Below, one piece after another: positions 1 to 8,356 of a stretch of 37,778 bases of DNA. The notes beneath the pieces were generated by a model that was not told where the DNA came from, did no database searches, and was given only the letters and a program-made list of their open reading frames with translations. Origin of the DNA: an uncultured Schwartzia sp. (GTDB taxonomy: Bacteria; Bacillota; Negativicutes; Selenomonadales; Selenomonadaceae); contig CAJPQU010000002.1 in NCBI GenBank assembly GCA_905372875.1, positions 1 to 37,778 of the forward strand. Reading direction: 5' to 3'. The position numbers and the translations under genes are program-made. Each line of letters opens with the position of its first letter. The stretch's first letter is position 1.

Positions 1-164
1 GCCATAAGTAGTTTAATGAATATTTCGCTAATGATCAAATCTTTCCTTCTTCCCGCGGAAAAATTTTACTCATTAACATTTAATCTACCACGGCTTTCCT
101 GAACATTCAAGATAAATTCGGTCCAACGAGGAAAAATAAAACTTTATTCCCGTTATCGTGAAAG
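1..164. other. AT-rich non-coding stretch downstream of the chemoreceptor gene
   Basis: No reading frame with a plausible ribosome site is seen here. The stretch is AT-rich and lies beyond the terminator of the leftward chemoreceptor gene. Nothing else recognisable was found. Confidence 0.5.
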
Positions 165-190
165 AGAAAAGCGGTGGTTGCCCACCGCTT
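165..190 (-). terminator. Intrinsic terminator of the chemoreceptor gene
   Basis: A perfect 9-bp stem (AAGCGGTGG pairing with CCACCGCTT, positions 169-190) with a 4-nt loop is followed on the minus strand by TTTTCTCTTTC. It lies about 100 nt past the stop codon of the chemoreceptor gene. Confidence 0.8.
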
Positions 191-291
191 AAACTATAGA
201 CCTTATCTCCCTTTGCCATCCTCTTCCCTGTGAAATTTTGAGAATACTACTGAAACTTTTTACCGGGAAATCTACTTGGCATTGATCTGCT

Positions 292-2253
292 TCACACCCG
301 GAAGCGGCCTACGCCCTTTTGAAGATCCTGCGCTAACTGGGCCAATGTCTGGCTGGCGGAGGCAATCTCTTCCATGGAAGCTGCCTGCTCTTCCGAGACG
401 GCTGCCACGTTCTCCGCTTCGCTGTGAACCGAACCAGATACTTTCTTGATGGCCTCCACAGAGCCCACCATGCGCTCGCTCCCCGTCTTTATCCCTTCGG
501 TACTCTTATAGATGGTGTCGATCTTGACCGTCAGTTCTTTCACCACCGCCGCGATCCGGTCGAATTTCTCACTGGCCTGCTTCACTTGCGCCACACCTTC
601 CGCGACTTGCTCTTTTTGTTCCTGCATGACCTTAAAGGTATTTTCAATACGATTGGCGTTATCGGTAATAAGGCTCGTGATCTCCTGGGAGGAATTTCCG
701 GATTGTTCCGCTAATTTCCGTACTTCTTCCGCTACCACAGCGAATCCTCTGCCTTGTTCTCCGGCGCGCGCCGCCTCGATCGCAGCATTAAGCGCCAGGA
801 GATTCGTCTGTCCGGCAATGCTGCTGATCATTTCCATGATCTCCGAAATGCGCTTTGAGCTGTCATAAAGGGCCGTGACCGCGTCCGCTACGCTCTTGGA
901 TCTCTCGTCCAAAACTTCCATACCGTGCACCGCCACGTTGAGGCCCTGCTGTCCCTCCGTAGTGGCCGTTTCCACCCGCTGCGCCGCTGCCGATACGTCG
1001 GCAATACTGCCGGTGATATCGTTCATGGCGTTGGTAATGCCATCCACGGTCTTCAGGGATTCATCCACTACCGTATCCTGTTCCATCGTGTCCCCGGTAA
1101 TCTTCGTGATGGCCTGCGCCGTGTGCTGCGCGCCTTGCGCCGACTGATCCGCCGACGCGGTCAGTTCCTCGGATGCCGCCGCTAACTGCTGGGCCGTCTC
1201 CACCGTAGTGGCAATGAGCTTCTTGAGTCCTGCGGCCATGGTGCAGAAACTGTTGTGCAGACTGCCGATCTCATCCTGCCGGTCCGTAGACCGAATATCC
1301 ACGGAGAGATTCCCCTGCGCTACTTCCGCCGCAACGGCATTGATCTTCTCAATGGGGCGGGCGATGGACTGAGCTGTCATAAAGAGCAGTATGCCCAGAA
1401 CGGCCAGTGAGAGCCCCGACCCGCCGATCAGCGCCCATTTAAGCCGATCAACATCAGCGAAAACCTCATCCTTTGGCACCGCCAAGATGAGATTCCATCC
1501 TGCATCACCGATGGGATGAACCACATAATATTTTTCGACATTCTGATAATCCGCCTCAAAGAATACCGGCTCCGTCCCCAAAAACCGGTCCGCAGCACTG
1601 CCCATCTGGCTGCGAATATTATCGTCCAAAGTCAGGCTGCTGTGGTAGAGAAAGCGCCCCGCCTTATCAATGAGAACCGCCGCGCCCGTATCGCGAATCT
1701 TAATCTCCGCCAGCCGTTTCTCCACATCGGCGAAAAGGACGTCGAAGGCAACGACGCCTTGCAGCGCGCCTCCCCTTTTCATCGCTTCACTGAGCGTGAC
1801 CACTTTGATCTTCTGAAACTTATCCTCATAGACCTCAGAAATCTGCACGCCGCTGTGCTGCACCGCCGATTTATACCAATCCCGTGTCGTCGCGTCAAAC
1901 TCCGACTTTGGTACAATCCCTTCACGGCTGTCAACAAACAGACCGTCAGGATACCCGATAAAGAACGCGTCGATCTCCGGCCGTTCGGCAAACTCCTTCG
2001 CCACCGGTAAAAATGTTTCACCGGTAGGCGTTTGTTCCGACCAGGCCTGCGTGGCCCCTTCCAGAATCCCCTTCTGTCCGTCGACAACCCGATGGATCTC
2101 TTCGGCATAGAACGCCGCCTGTGCCTGCATTTCGCGCTGCGTCGCCGTCTCAATCATCCGGCTCGCTTCCCAATAAACGAAAAGGCTCATGGCGATAAAA
2201 ATCACCACCACCGGCGTCCCGATCCAAACCAGCATTTTCATCCGCAACTTCAT
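292..2253 (-). CDS. Methyl-accepting chemotaxis protein (dCache-HAMP-MA)
   Basis: This is a transmembrane chemoreceptor that would bind a ligand outside the cell and control CheA through CheW. From the N-terminus there is a short basic segment, TM1 (WIGTPVVVIFIAMSLFVYW), an extracellular double-Cache domain of about 250 residues, TM2 (ALIGGSGLSLAVLGILLF), a HAMP domain and a long coiled-coil signalling domain. The signalling hairpin tip contains SSIAGQTNLLALNAAIEAAR. The Cache domain has RDWY, then SEVYED and VAFDV, which resembles the amino-acid-binding dCache_1AA pattern, so an amino-acid ligand is possible (inference). I place the start at 2253 (653 aa) because GGGGTGAT sits 7 nt before that ATG; an upstream ATG would add 20 residues unlike a membrane-protein N-terminus. 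The gene stands alone between its own terminator and topB. No CheW-binding pentapeptide tail was noticed. Confidence 0.95.
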   Translation of the reverse strand: MKLRMKMLVWIGTPVVVIFIAMSLFVYWEASRMIETATQREMQAQAAFYAEEIHRVVDGQKGILEGATQAWSEQTPTGETFLPVAKEFAERPEIDAFFIGYPDGLFVDSREGIVPKSEFDATTRDWYKSAVQHSGVQISEVYEDKFQKIKVVTLSEAMKRGGALQGVVAFDVLFADVEKRLAEIKIRDTGAAVLIDKAGRFLYHSSLTLDDNIRSQMGSAADRFLGTEPVFFEADYQNVEKYYVVHPIGDAGWNLILAVPKDEVFADVDRLKWALIGGSGLSLAVLGILLFMTAQSIARPIEKINAVAAEVAQGNLSVDIRSTDRQDEIGSLHNSFCTMAAGLKKLIATTVETAQQLAAASEELTASADQSAQGAQHTAQAITKITGDTMEQDTVVDESLKTVDGITNAMNDITGSIADVSAAAQRVETATTEGQQGLNVAVHGMEVLDERSKSVADAVTALYDSSKRISEIMEMISSIAGQTNLLALNAAIEAARAGEQGRGFAVVAEEVRKLAEQSGNSSQEITSLITDNANRIENTFKVMQEQKEQVAEGVAQVKQASEKFDRIAAVVKELTVKIDTIYKSTEGIKTGSERMVGSVEAIKKVSGSVHSEAENVAAVSEEQAASMEEIASASQTLAQLAQDLQKGVGRFRV

Positions 2254-2455
2254 TATTCTATCACCCCATAGATCATCATAATACTTACTGCCCTGGCAAA
2301 AAAATACCATCACGACATACGATAAAGTATTTCGATAATCAACGGGATATCTCCTGCTTTATTTAAAATATTATTAAAAAAATTCAACCACGTTTTCCTT
2401 TTATCTGTTACTTAGTTGCACAACTCGCCTCGTTCCCCAAGGTGAACATCTCGTT

Positions 2456-4924
2456 TCAAAAGGCAGGATTTCCCTCTCGATCGTCATAGGTCGCCGTACA
2501 CTGAGGATAATGAGAACAGCCCCAAAAATTCCCGTTGCGTCCCTGCACGAGGCGCAGGTGCCCCACGTGACACGCAGGACAAAGATATTCACTCAGCGGC
2601 GCATTTTGTGGCATATCTTCCAGAGCCGACACCGAAGGTTTCGGTCCATTGTCATAGGAACGGCGCGATACGGTCTGCGCCAGCAAAGATCGGGCCGACA
2701 TCTCTGGCCGATACGCCGCCATGAAAGCCGCCATCTCTTCTTCGCTCAGGGGCGGCGCATCATCGGCCGCGATAGCCCCCTCACCGACTTCCGGTACCCG
2801 CTGCCGTCCTATGACAGCCGTGTCTTGCCGTGATGGGTAGCCTGCCGTTTTCGGCCCCATATCCGGCGCGGCCTCATCTCCCTCCGCCATGCCTGCGCCC
2901 ATCGGCCAAGCGTAGCGCTGCGCCGCACCCGCTAAGTCCGGCTGTCCCTCTCGATCATCACAGGTCATGCGGCAGCGGGGGAAATTCGTACAGCCCCAGA
3001 AAACCCCCTTCTTTCCGTGCCATTTGACTAAAACGCCCTGATGACAGCGGGGGCAAGGATGCGCCCCTTTCGTTTTCATCGCCGCCCCCAAGGCCATCCC
3101 GCAGAGACGGCGGGCAAACTCCGCCTGTTCAGCAAGGAAGTCCGTCATATCTCCCTCTCCCGCCGCCATGGCATGAAGTTCATCCTCCCAGACAGCCGTT
3201 TTATCGGGATACGTCATATCATCCGGCAGAGCGTCAATGAGAAGCTCTGCGGAAGGCTGGGGAATGAGCTGTTTTTTCTTTCCCTGCGCTTTCAAAAACT
3301 GCCGTCGAATCAGATCGTCGATGATCGCCGCCCGGGTTGCTTCGGTACCGATACCACTGACGGCGCGAAGGCGTTTCTTCGCTTCGGCATCTTTGACGTA
3401 CTTATGAATATCCTTCATAGCCGCTAAAAGCGTCGCCGGGGTAAAGCGCTGGGGCGGCTTTGTCTGCTTTTCTTCCATGCGCCCCCCGCCGTACGCCACC
3501 GCATCTCCTTTTCTCATAGCAGGAAGGGAGGCCGTCCCCTCCTCTTTTTCCTCTTCCTTATCCCCCTGATCGGTATGCTTGCCTCCATAGAGCGCCTTCC
3601 ACCCCATGGCCTGCACCACGCGTCCGCTGGCGGAAAATTTTTCGTCAGCGTAGAGAACGCCCACCTTCGTCTGATCATAAACCTGAGCCGGATAGAACTG
3701 CGCCAAATACGCCTGGGCAATGAGGAAATAAATATTCCGCTCCATCGGGGAAAGCTTCGTCATATCAGCCCGCACCGTAGTGGGAATGATGGCGTGATGG
3801 GCCGTGATCTTCTTATCGTTCCAGGCCCGGCTGCGCAGGGAATCGTCGGTCTCTCTCGCCCACGCGGCCAGCTGAGGCTCCGCTCCGTCCGCTAAATTTG
3901 CTAAAATCGTTTTTGCGGCGGAGAGCTGGTTCTTCGGCAAATACTCACAATCCGAGCGGGGATAGCTGGTCAATTTTTTCTCGTAAAGCTGCTGGGCCGT
4001 ATCCAGCACCTGCTGAGGCTCGTAGCCGAAGCGGCGACCGGCCAACACTTGCAGGGACGACAAAGAAAACGGCAGGCGCGGCGGCTCTTCCTTTCGCGTC
4101 TTCGCGTAAGCGACGATCTTCCCTTCGCCCCCCGCCGCAAAAGCGGCTAATTTTGCCTCCGCCGGCCCCTTATCTACGAGTCGGCCCTCACTGTCGAGGC
4201 CGGGCTGCTCCTCTTCCGGCTTCCACAGGGCGGTAAACGTCCCATTGGCATGGCGAAATTCTGCCCTAATCACATAATGGGCCACCGGATGAAACGCCTT
4301 GATCTCCCGCTCCCGCCGCACCACCAGCGCCAAAGTCGGTGTCTTCACCCGCCCCACCGGCAGCGTCATATCGTGCCCAGCCCGCCGCGCCGCCAACGTG
4401 TAGGCTCGGGAAAGATTCATGCCGATGAGCCAATCCGCCCGCGCCCGGGCCAGCGCTGATTCCTTAAGGGGCGCGAAATCACGGTTATCCCGAAGATCCT
4501 CGTTGGCCTCGCGAATACTCTTTTCATCCAACGCGTTCAAGAGGATGCGCTTGACCGGTTTTGCATTCCCTACATAGTCCAGCACCTCGTCGATGAGGAG
4601 CTGCCCTTCCCGATCCGGATCCCCGGCATGAACGATCTCATCCGCCCGGGCGATGAGACTCTTGACAATCCCGAATTGTTTGGTGCAGGAATTCTCTACC
4701 AAAAGTTTCCACACCTGGGGAACAATGGGAAGATCTTCCGCTCGCCATTTTTTATATTTTTCCTCGTATTCATGGGGCTCCGCCTGCCGTAGGATATGCC
4801 CAAATCCCCAGGTGACAATACCGCCCCCCGTTTCAATGAAGCCGTCCCCACGCCGCAGCGGCCCCGGCAGGCATTTTGCGATCTCCAGCCCCATGCTGGG
4901 TTTTTCCGCTATGTACAGCCGCAA
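2456..4924 (-). CDS. topB: DNA topoisomerase III
   Basis: Type IA topoisomerase, which cuts and passes single strands during decatenation and recombination. The TOPRIM domain is at the N-terminus (AEKPS near residue 6 with the catalytic Glu; DPDREG at 102-107). The active-site tyrosine is Tyr321 in TSYPRSDCEYL. The C-terminus carries two zinc ribbons: one with CPRC...GC...RC near residues 655-690 and one with CPAC...GC...QC near 780-815. Both end in a similar FWGC-(T/S)-(N/H)-(F/Y)-P motif, so the tail looks like an internal duplication. At 822 aa it is longer than a roughly 650-730 aa TopB because of this tail. The start is TTG at 4924, preceded by GAGGTGA at 7 nt. It is probably cotranscribed with the DUF1232 gene and a possible small ORF just upstream. 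No strong terminator is visible between its stop and 2254. Confidence 0.95.
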   Translation of the reverse strand: MRLYIAEKPSMGLEIAKCLPGPLRRGDGFIETGGGIVTWGFGHILRQAEPHEYEEKYKKWRAEDLPIVPQVWKLLVENSCTKQFGIVKSLIARADEIVHAGDPDREGQLLIDEVLDYVGNAKPVKRILLNALDEKSIREANEDLRDNRDFAPLKESALARARADWLIGMNLSRAYTLAARRAGHDMTLPVGRVKTPTLALVVRREREIKAFHPVAHYVIRAEFRHANGTFTALWKPEEEQPGLDSEGRLVDKGPAEAKLAAFAAGGEGKIVAYAKTRKEEPPRLPFSLSSLQVLAGRRFGYEPQQVLDTAQQLYEKKLTSYPRSDCEYLPKNQLSAAKTILANLADGAEPQLAAWARETDDSLRSRAWNDKKITAHHAIIPTTVRADMTKLSPMERNIYFLIAQAYLAQFYPAQVYDQTKVGVLYADEKFSASGRVVQAMGWKALYGGKHTDQGDKEEEKEEGTASLPAMRKGDAVAYGGGRMEEKQTKPPQRFTPATLLAAMKDIHKYVKDAEAKKRLRAVSGIGTEATRAAIIDDLIRRQFLKAQGKKKQLIPQPSAELLIDALPDDMTYPDKTAVWEDELHAMAAGEGDMTDFLAEQAEFARRLCGMALGAAMKTKGAHPCPRCHQGVLVKWHGKKGVFWGCTNFPRCRMTCDDREGQPDLAGAAQRYAWPMGAGMAEGDEAAPDMGPKTAGYPSRQDTAVIGRQRVPEVGEGAIAADDAPPLSEEEMAAFMAAYRPEMSARSLLAQTVSRRSYDNGPKPSVSALEDMPQNAPLSEYLCPACHVGHLRLVQGRNGNFWGCSHYPQCTATYDDREGNPAF

Positions 4925-4936
4925 ATTCTTCTCACC

Positions 4937-5053
4937 TCAACCCACGGAGCGCCATTTCACTTGCGCCGTATCGGATACATCCTTTCCTATCCCCGAATAC
5001 ACAGCACGTATTTCTCCGACAAAGAGGCTGCTGCCCGCAGCCAAAAGAACCAC
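4937..5053 (-). CDS. Possible 38-residue membrane peptide upstream of topB
   Basis: This short frame begins with GTG 5 nt after the DUF1232 stop and ends with TGA 12 nt before the topB start. The peptide opens with a hydrophobic run (VVLLAAGSSLFVG), followed by a polar tail ending VKWRSVG. The composition suggests a single membrane segment or a signal peptide. Two other in-frame starts exist: TTG and, overlapping the end of the DUF1232 gene, GTG at 5074. None has a well-spaced Shine-Dalgarno site; GAAGG lies only 2 nt before the GTG. It could be a small gene, a leader peptide coupling topB translation to upstream translation, or chance. Confidence 0.35.
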   Translation of the reverse strand: MVLLAAGSSLFVGEIRAVYSGIGKDVSDTAQVKWRSVG

Positions 5054-5058
5054 CGCCT

Positions 5059-5439
5059 TCAATGCGCTAGCCACATGATGAAGGAATAGGCCGCCCACAA
5101 GAACAGCCCCATCCATAAAAGCAGCACCGCTGATACCGCCAGCAAAATCCAGGGCATTTTCCTTTCTATGCGCGACGCATGGGCTTCACTTTCCGCCCGT
5201 ACGCCCGGTGGCAGTTGATTCAGCACCGCCGCCAAAAGAGCCGGCACCACGATGGCATCGTCTAAAATCCCCGCTAAGGGGATCGCGTCGGGGATGATAT
5301 CCACCGGACTGATAAAATAGAGCAGCGCCAGTCCCAAAAGCGCCCGCAGTTTTAGCGGTGTCCGCCGGTTGAACGCTGCCGAGGCCAACACCAAAAGCTC
5401 CGCCTGAAAAAAGCGCCACAGTCTTCCCAGCCATTTCAT
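5059..5439 (-). CDS. YkvA/DUF1232 family small membrane protein
   Basis: I recognise the DUF1232 (YkvA) signature YFISPVDIIPDAIPLAGILD followed by D-A-(I/V) repeats, at residues ~40-62 of 126. A hydrophobic helix precedes it, and a C-terminal membrane helix (WILLAVSAVLLLWMGLFLW) follows. The function of this family is not established; members are small membrane proteins. The ATG at 5439 has AAAGG about 10 nt upstream; a GTG directly before it is the alternative. The gene has its own promoter and an unusual conserved 5' leader (5491-5581), shared with the gene at 11769-12218. It is followed by a possible small ORF and topB, probably in one transcript. Confidence 0.85.
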   Translation of the reverse strand: MKWLGRLWRFFQAELLVLASAAFNRRTPLKLRALLGLALLYFISPVDIIPDAIPLAGILDDAIVVPALLAAVLNQLPPGVRAESEAHASRIERKMPWILLAVSAVLLLWMGLFLWAAYSFIMWLAH

Positions 5440-5490
5440 CACAGATCATCCTTTCCCTCTCGCATAAGTCTTTATCCTTGTATTGTCCTA

Positions 5491-5581
5491 TAACCGCTAA
5501 ACGCCGGCGGCACTCTGCTTGCCTTTGTTAAGTGGTGGTACATATTCTCACATTTCCCTTCGGTCATGTTCGCTAAGTGTT
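5491..5581 (-). promoter_or_regulatory. Conserved structured 5' leader, copy 1 (candidate cis-regulatory RNA)
   Basis: On the minus strand the leader begins five bases after a TACAAT box with CACTTAGCGA. It then forms a hairpin with stem ACAU/AUGU, internal loop GA/GAA and inner stem CC/GG. Next come GAATATG, a second CACTTA and a terminal hairpin CCGC-(9-nt loop ending GTTTA)-GCGG. The same order of elements occurs at 12260-12360, with the spacing from the second repeat to the last hairpin identical (31 nt) and the first hairpin different in length and sequence. It ends about 50 nt before the DUF1232 start codon. No T-run follows, so a free terminated sRNA is less likely. I do not recognise a known riboswitch class. 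Confidence 0.6.
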
Positions 5582-5584
5582 CAT

Positions 5585-5612
5585 ATTGTATCACACTGCG
5601 CGGGAAAGCAAA
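5585..5612 (-). promoter_or_regulatory. Promoter of the DUF1232 leader
   Basis: The -10 box is TACAAT (5585-5590, minus strand) with a weak -35 TTTGCT (5607-5612) at 16 nt. The transcription start would fall at about 5578-5581, the first bases of the conserved leader. Confidence 0.5.
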
Positions 5613-5689
5613 CTTTCACTCCGGCACAGCATTTCCCAAATACGGATCACTTCCGCTCTTTCTCCCTTGGAAAAATCTGATCCCCTCCT

Positions 5690-5717
5690 TTGCTTTTCAA
5701 TCATGGTACGCTATAAT
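5690..5717 (+). promoter_or_regulatory. Promoter of lysA
   Basis: TTGCTT (5690-5695) and TATAAT (5712-5717) are separated by 16 nt, giving a start near 5724 and a leader of about 90 nt before the lysA ATG. It is divergent from the DUF1232 promoter. The leader holds only a small GGGAC/GTCCC hairpin and shows no sign of the lysine riboswitch. Confidence 0.65.
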
Positions 5718-5816
5718 AAATCTGCGCGCCGCCTCAATCGCATCAGATGACACGCGCCAGGGACGAGTCCCGCTGTCGAAAGCGAAACACCTCGCCCCGC
5801 TGGAAAAGGAGGAACC

Positions 5817-7088
5817 ATGATGCCGAAAAAAATCTTTCCGCTCCGTCCCGAACGGTTAGAGGAAATCATCCGTGAATATCCCACGCCCTTTCATCTCTAT
5901 GACGAAGCCGCCATACGCTCCAACCTGCGGCGGCTTTTTGCCGCCTTTCACTGGGCCCCGTCTTTCCGTGAACATTTCGCCGTCAAGGCCGCGCCGAACC
6001 CCTACCTTCTGGAGATCATGCGGGAAGAAGGCGCCGGTGCCGACTGTTCCTCTCTGGCCGAGCTTCGTTTAGCGGAAATGGCCGGCATCCGAGGGGAAAA
6101 GATCATGCTGACCTCCAACGACACCCCCGCCAACGAATTTCAAAAGGCCAATGAATTAGGCGCGATCATCAACTTAGACGACATCTCCCACATCGACTAT
6201 CTGGAAAAATGCGCGGGCTTTCCCGACTGCCTTTCCTTCCGATATAATCCCGGAGCTTGCGTGGCAGGCAACGACATCATCGGCAAGCCGGAGCAGGCAA
6301 AATACGGTCTTACCCACGACCAGCTGCTGCAAGCCTACAAGATCACCCAGGAGCGCGGCGTCAAGCGCTTCGGCCTCCACTGCATGGTCATCTCCAACGA
6401 GCTCCACGCCGAATCCTTTATCAACACGGCGCGGCTGATGTTTGCCACCGCCGTGGAAATTTATCAAAACTTAGGCATAAAATTAGAATTTGTCAACCTG
6501 GGCGGCGGCATCGGCATCCCCTATCATCCTGAAGACCATCCCGTCAATTTGGAACACATTGGGGAAGGCATCCGCAAAGTTTATCAGGAAATTATCGAAC
6601 CCGCCGGGCTTGACGGGCTGGCCATCGCCACGGAAGCGGGGCGTGCCATCACCGGCCCTTACGGCTGGCTGGTCGCCACCGTCCTTCACGAAAAGAAGAC
6701 CTATAAAGACTACATCGGGCTTGACGCCTGCATGGCTGATCTCATGCGCCCCGCCATGTACGGCGCATATCATCATATTACCGTCGTAGGCCGCGAGGAC
6801 GCCATCTGCGATCACGTCTACGACGTAACCGGCTCCCTCTGCGAAAACAACGACAAATTCGCCATTGACCGCTGGCTGCCGGAAATCCACATCGGCGACC
6901 GTCTCGTCATCTTCGACACCGGCGCCCACGGCCACGCCATGGGCTTCAACTACAATGGCAAACTCAGGAGCGCCGAACTTCTCCTCAAAGAGGATGGCTC
7001 CGTACAGCTCATCCGCCGCGCCGAAACCCTCGCCGACTACTTTTCCACCCTCACCTTTCCCGGCTCTAAATTCGCCGGAGAGAAGTGA
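5817..7088 (+). CDS. lysA: Diaminopimelate decarboxylase-like PLP enzyme
   Basis: Fold-type III PLP decarboxylase; the likely reaction is meso-diaminopimelate to lysine. The N-terminal alanine-racemase-like barrel has the PLP lysine in HFAVKA (Lys57) and the phosphate-binding glycine stretch NLGGGIG (~227-233). The C-terminal domain supplies Cys342 in GSLCENNDKFA, the position of the conserved CE(S/N)xD motif, and the late MGFNYN segment. The usual H-x-G-S-Q segment after GLH is replaced by GLHCMVISNELH, and EPGR is replaced by EAGR. It is therefore a divergent member, and a related amino-acid or carboxynorspermidine-type decarboxylase cannot be excluded. AAAGGAGG lies 4 nt before the ATG at 5817; a second ATG follows directly. 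Single-gene unit, convergent with paaK with only 8 nt between the stops and no terminator visible there. Confidence 0.85.
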   Translation: MMPKKIFPLRPERLEEIIREYPTPFHLYDEAAIRSNLRRLFAAFHWAPSFREHFAVKAAPNPYLLEIMREEGAGADCSSLAELRLAEMAGIRGEKIMLTSNDTPANEFQKANELGAIINLDDISHIDYLEKCAGFPDCLSFRYNPGACVAGNDIIGKPEQAKYGLTHDQLLQAYKITQERGVKRFGLHCMVISNELHAESFINTARLMFATAVEIYQNLGIKLEFVNLGGGIGIPYHPEDHPVNLEHIGEGIRKVYQEIIEPAGLDGLAIATEAGRAITGPYGWLVATVLHEKKTYKDYIGLDACMADLMRPAMYGAYHHITVVGREDAICDHVYDVTGSLCENNDKFAIDRWLPEIHIGDRLVIFDTGAHGHAMGFNYNGKLRSAELLLKEDGSVQLIRRAETLADYFSTLTFPGSKFAGEK

Positions 7089-7096
7089 CTATCGCC

Positions 7097-8332
7097 TTAC
7101 TCGTAGCGCGTGTCGATGACGCGCTTCGTCTTTTTTTCCGAGCGCGGCAGGACACCGATCTCGACGACTTTGACGAGCGGCGTGAACCCGATGCGGCTCT
7201 TAACGCACTCTGCAATGCGCTGCGCAAGTGCGAGGAAATCGACGTGTCCATTCGTCTCGACGTAGAGGCGCATCGTATCCTTGCCGTCGAGATGGGAGAT
7301 ATGGATCTGGTACTCGCTCGACACTTCGGGGAACGTATGCAGGATTTCCTCAATCTGGCTGGGGAAGAGGTTGACGCCCTTGATCTTCACCATGTCGTCC
7401 GTGCGTCCCTCGATTGTATCAATACGCAGGTACGATTGACCGCAGGCACAGAGAGCCGGCAGGATACGTGAGAGGTCGTGGGTGCGGAAGCGGATGAGCG
7501 GCGCGCCTTCCTTTTTGAGCGTCGTAATGACGATTTCGCCCCACTCCCCGTCGGGCAGGTTCTCTCCTGTCACGGGGTCGATAATTTCGAGATAGATATA
7601 ATCGTCCCAGTAATGAATGCCCGCCTGCTCGTCGCAGGTGATGCCAATGCCCGGTCCATAGACTTCCGTAAGTCCATAGATATCGTACGTCTTAATTCTG
7701 AGCTTTTCCTCGATGGCCTCACGCATTTTTGCGCCCCAGCGCTCCGAACCGATAATGCCCTTTTGGAGATGGATTTTTTCCCGCACGCCGCGCTTCTCAA
7801 TTTCCTCGGCAAGCAGCAGGGCATACGACGAGGTCGCGCAGAGGACGGTGCTCTTCATGTCGATCATCATCTGAATCTGTTTGTCCGTGTTGCCAGGCCC
7901 CATCGGCACGGCCATCGCGCCGAGACGCTCGCATCCCGCCTGAAAACCAATGCCCGCCGTCCAAAGGCCATAGCCCGGCGTAATCTGAATGCGGTCGCGC
8001 TTCGTAATGCCTGCCATCGCGTAGCAGCGCGCGAACTGGATTGCCCAGTCCTCGACGTCTTTCTTCGTATACGGTACGATGACGGGCTTTCCCGTCGTCC
8101 CCGACGAGGAGTGAATCCGAACAATCTCCTCCTCAGGGACGGACATGAGTCCGAGGGGGTAGGCATCGCGCAAATCCTTCTTTTCCGAGAACGGCAATTT
8201 CTTAAAATCCTCCGCGGTCTCGACACATTCGATGCCGTAGTCCTCCAGCCGCTTGCCGTAAAAGCTCCCCACCTTGCGCATCGCGCGGATCCGATCATTG
8301 ACAAGCGCGAGCTGCTCTTTCGTAATCTCCAT
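7097..8332 (-). CDS. paaK: Phenylacetate-CoA ligase
   Basis: AMP-forming acyl-CoA ligase of about 411 aa, the normal PaaK size. Visible motifs are the phosphate loop SSSGTTGKP, YGLTEVYGPG (adenylation core), the hinge region IEGRTDDMVKIKG and a C-terminal small domain. The likely substrates are aryl acetates or related aryl acids. As the last gene of iorA-iorB-paaK, it could interconvert arylacetyl-CoA, made from indolepyruvate-type 2-oxoacids by IorAB, with the free acid, conserving ATP in the reverse direction (inference from the pathway in anaerobes). GGAGGAG is 6 nt before the ATG at 8332; a GTG one codon earlier is also possible. The gap to iorB is about 24 nt. Confidence 0.9.
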   Translation of the reverse strand: MEITKEQLALVNDRIRAMRKVGSFYGKRLEDYGIECVETAEDFKKLPFSEKKDLRDAYPLGLMSVPEEEIVRIHSSSGTTGKPVIVPYTKKDVEDWAIQFARCYAMAGITKRDRIQITPGYGLWTAGIGFQAGCERLGAMAVPMGPGNTDKQIQMMIDMKSTVLCATSSYALLLAEEIEKRGVREKIHLQKGIIGSERWGAKMREAIEEKLRIKTYDIYGLTEVYGPGIGITCDEQAGIHYWDDYIYLEIIDPVTGENLPDGEWGEIVITTLKKEGAPLIRFRTHDLSRILPALCACGQSYLRIDTIEGRTDDMVKIKGVNLFPSQIEEILHTFPEVSSEYQIHISHLDGKDTMRLYVETNGHVDFLALAQRIAECVKSRIGFTPLVKVVEIGVLPRSEKKTKRVIDTRYE

Positions 8333-8356
8333 CACAATCTCCTCCGGCTCTTTCTA

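Noticed and set aside
2336..2361. Sigma-28-like sequence (TAAA-N14-GTTGATTA) upstream of the chemoreceptor gene
   Set aside because: Only about 5 of 8 bases of the -10 motif fit and the spacing is one short; an ordinary sigma-70-type start is equally possible, so it is not listed as a promoter.
5489..5581. CRISPR or iteron array suggested by repeated GCTAAGTG
   Set aside because: Only three degenerate copies per site with unequal spacing, no spacers, and a fixed position after a promoter; a leader RNA explains it better.
5724..5816. Possible lysine riboswitch before lysA
   Set aside because: The leader is only about 90 nt and shows none of the long multi-stem structure of the L box.
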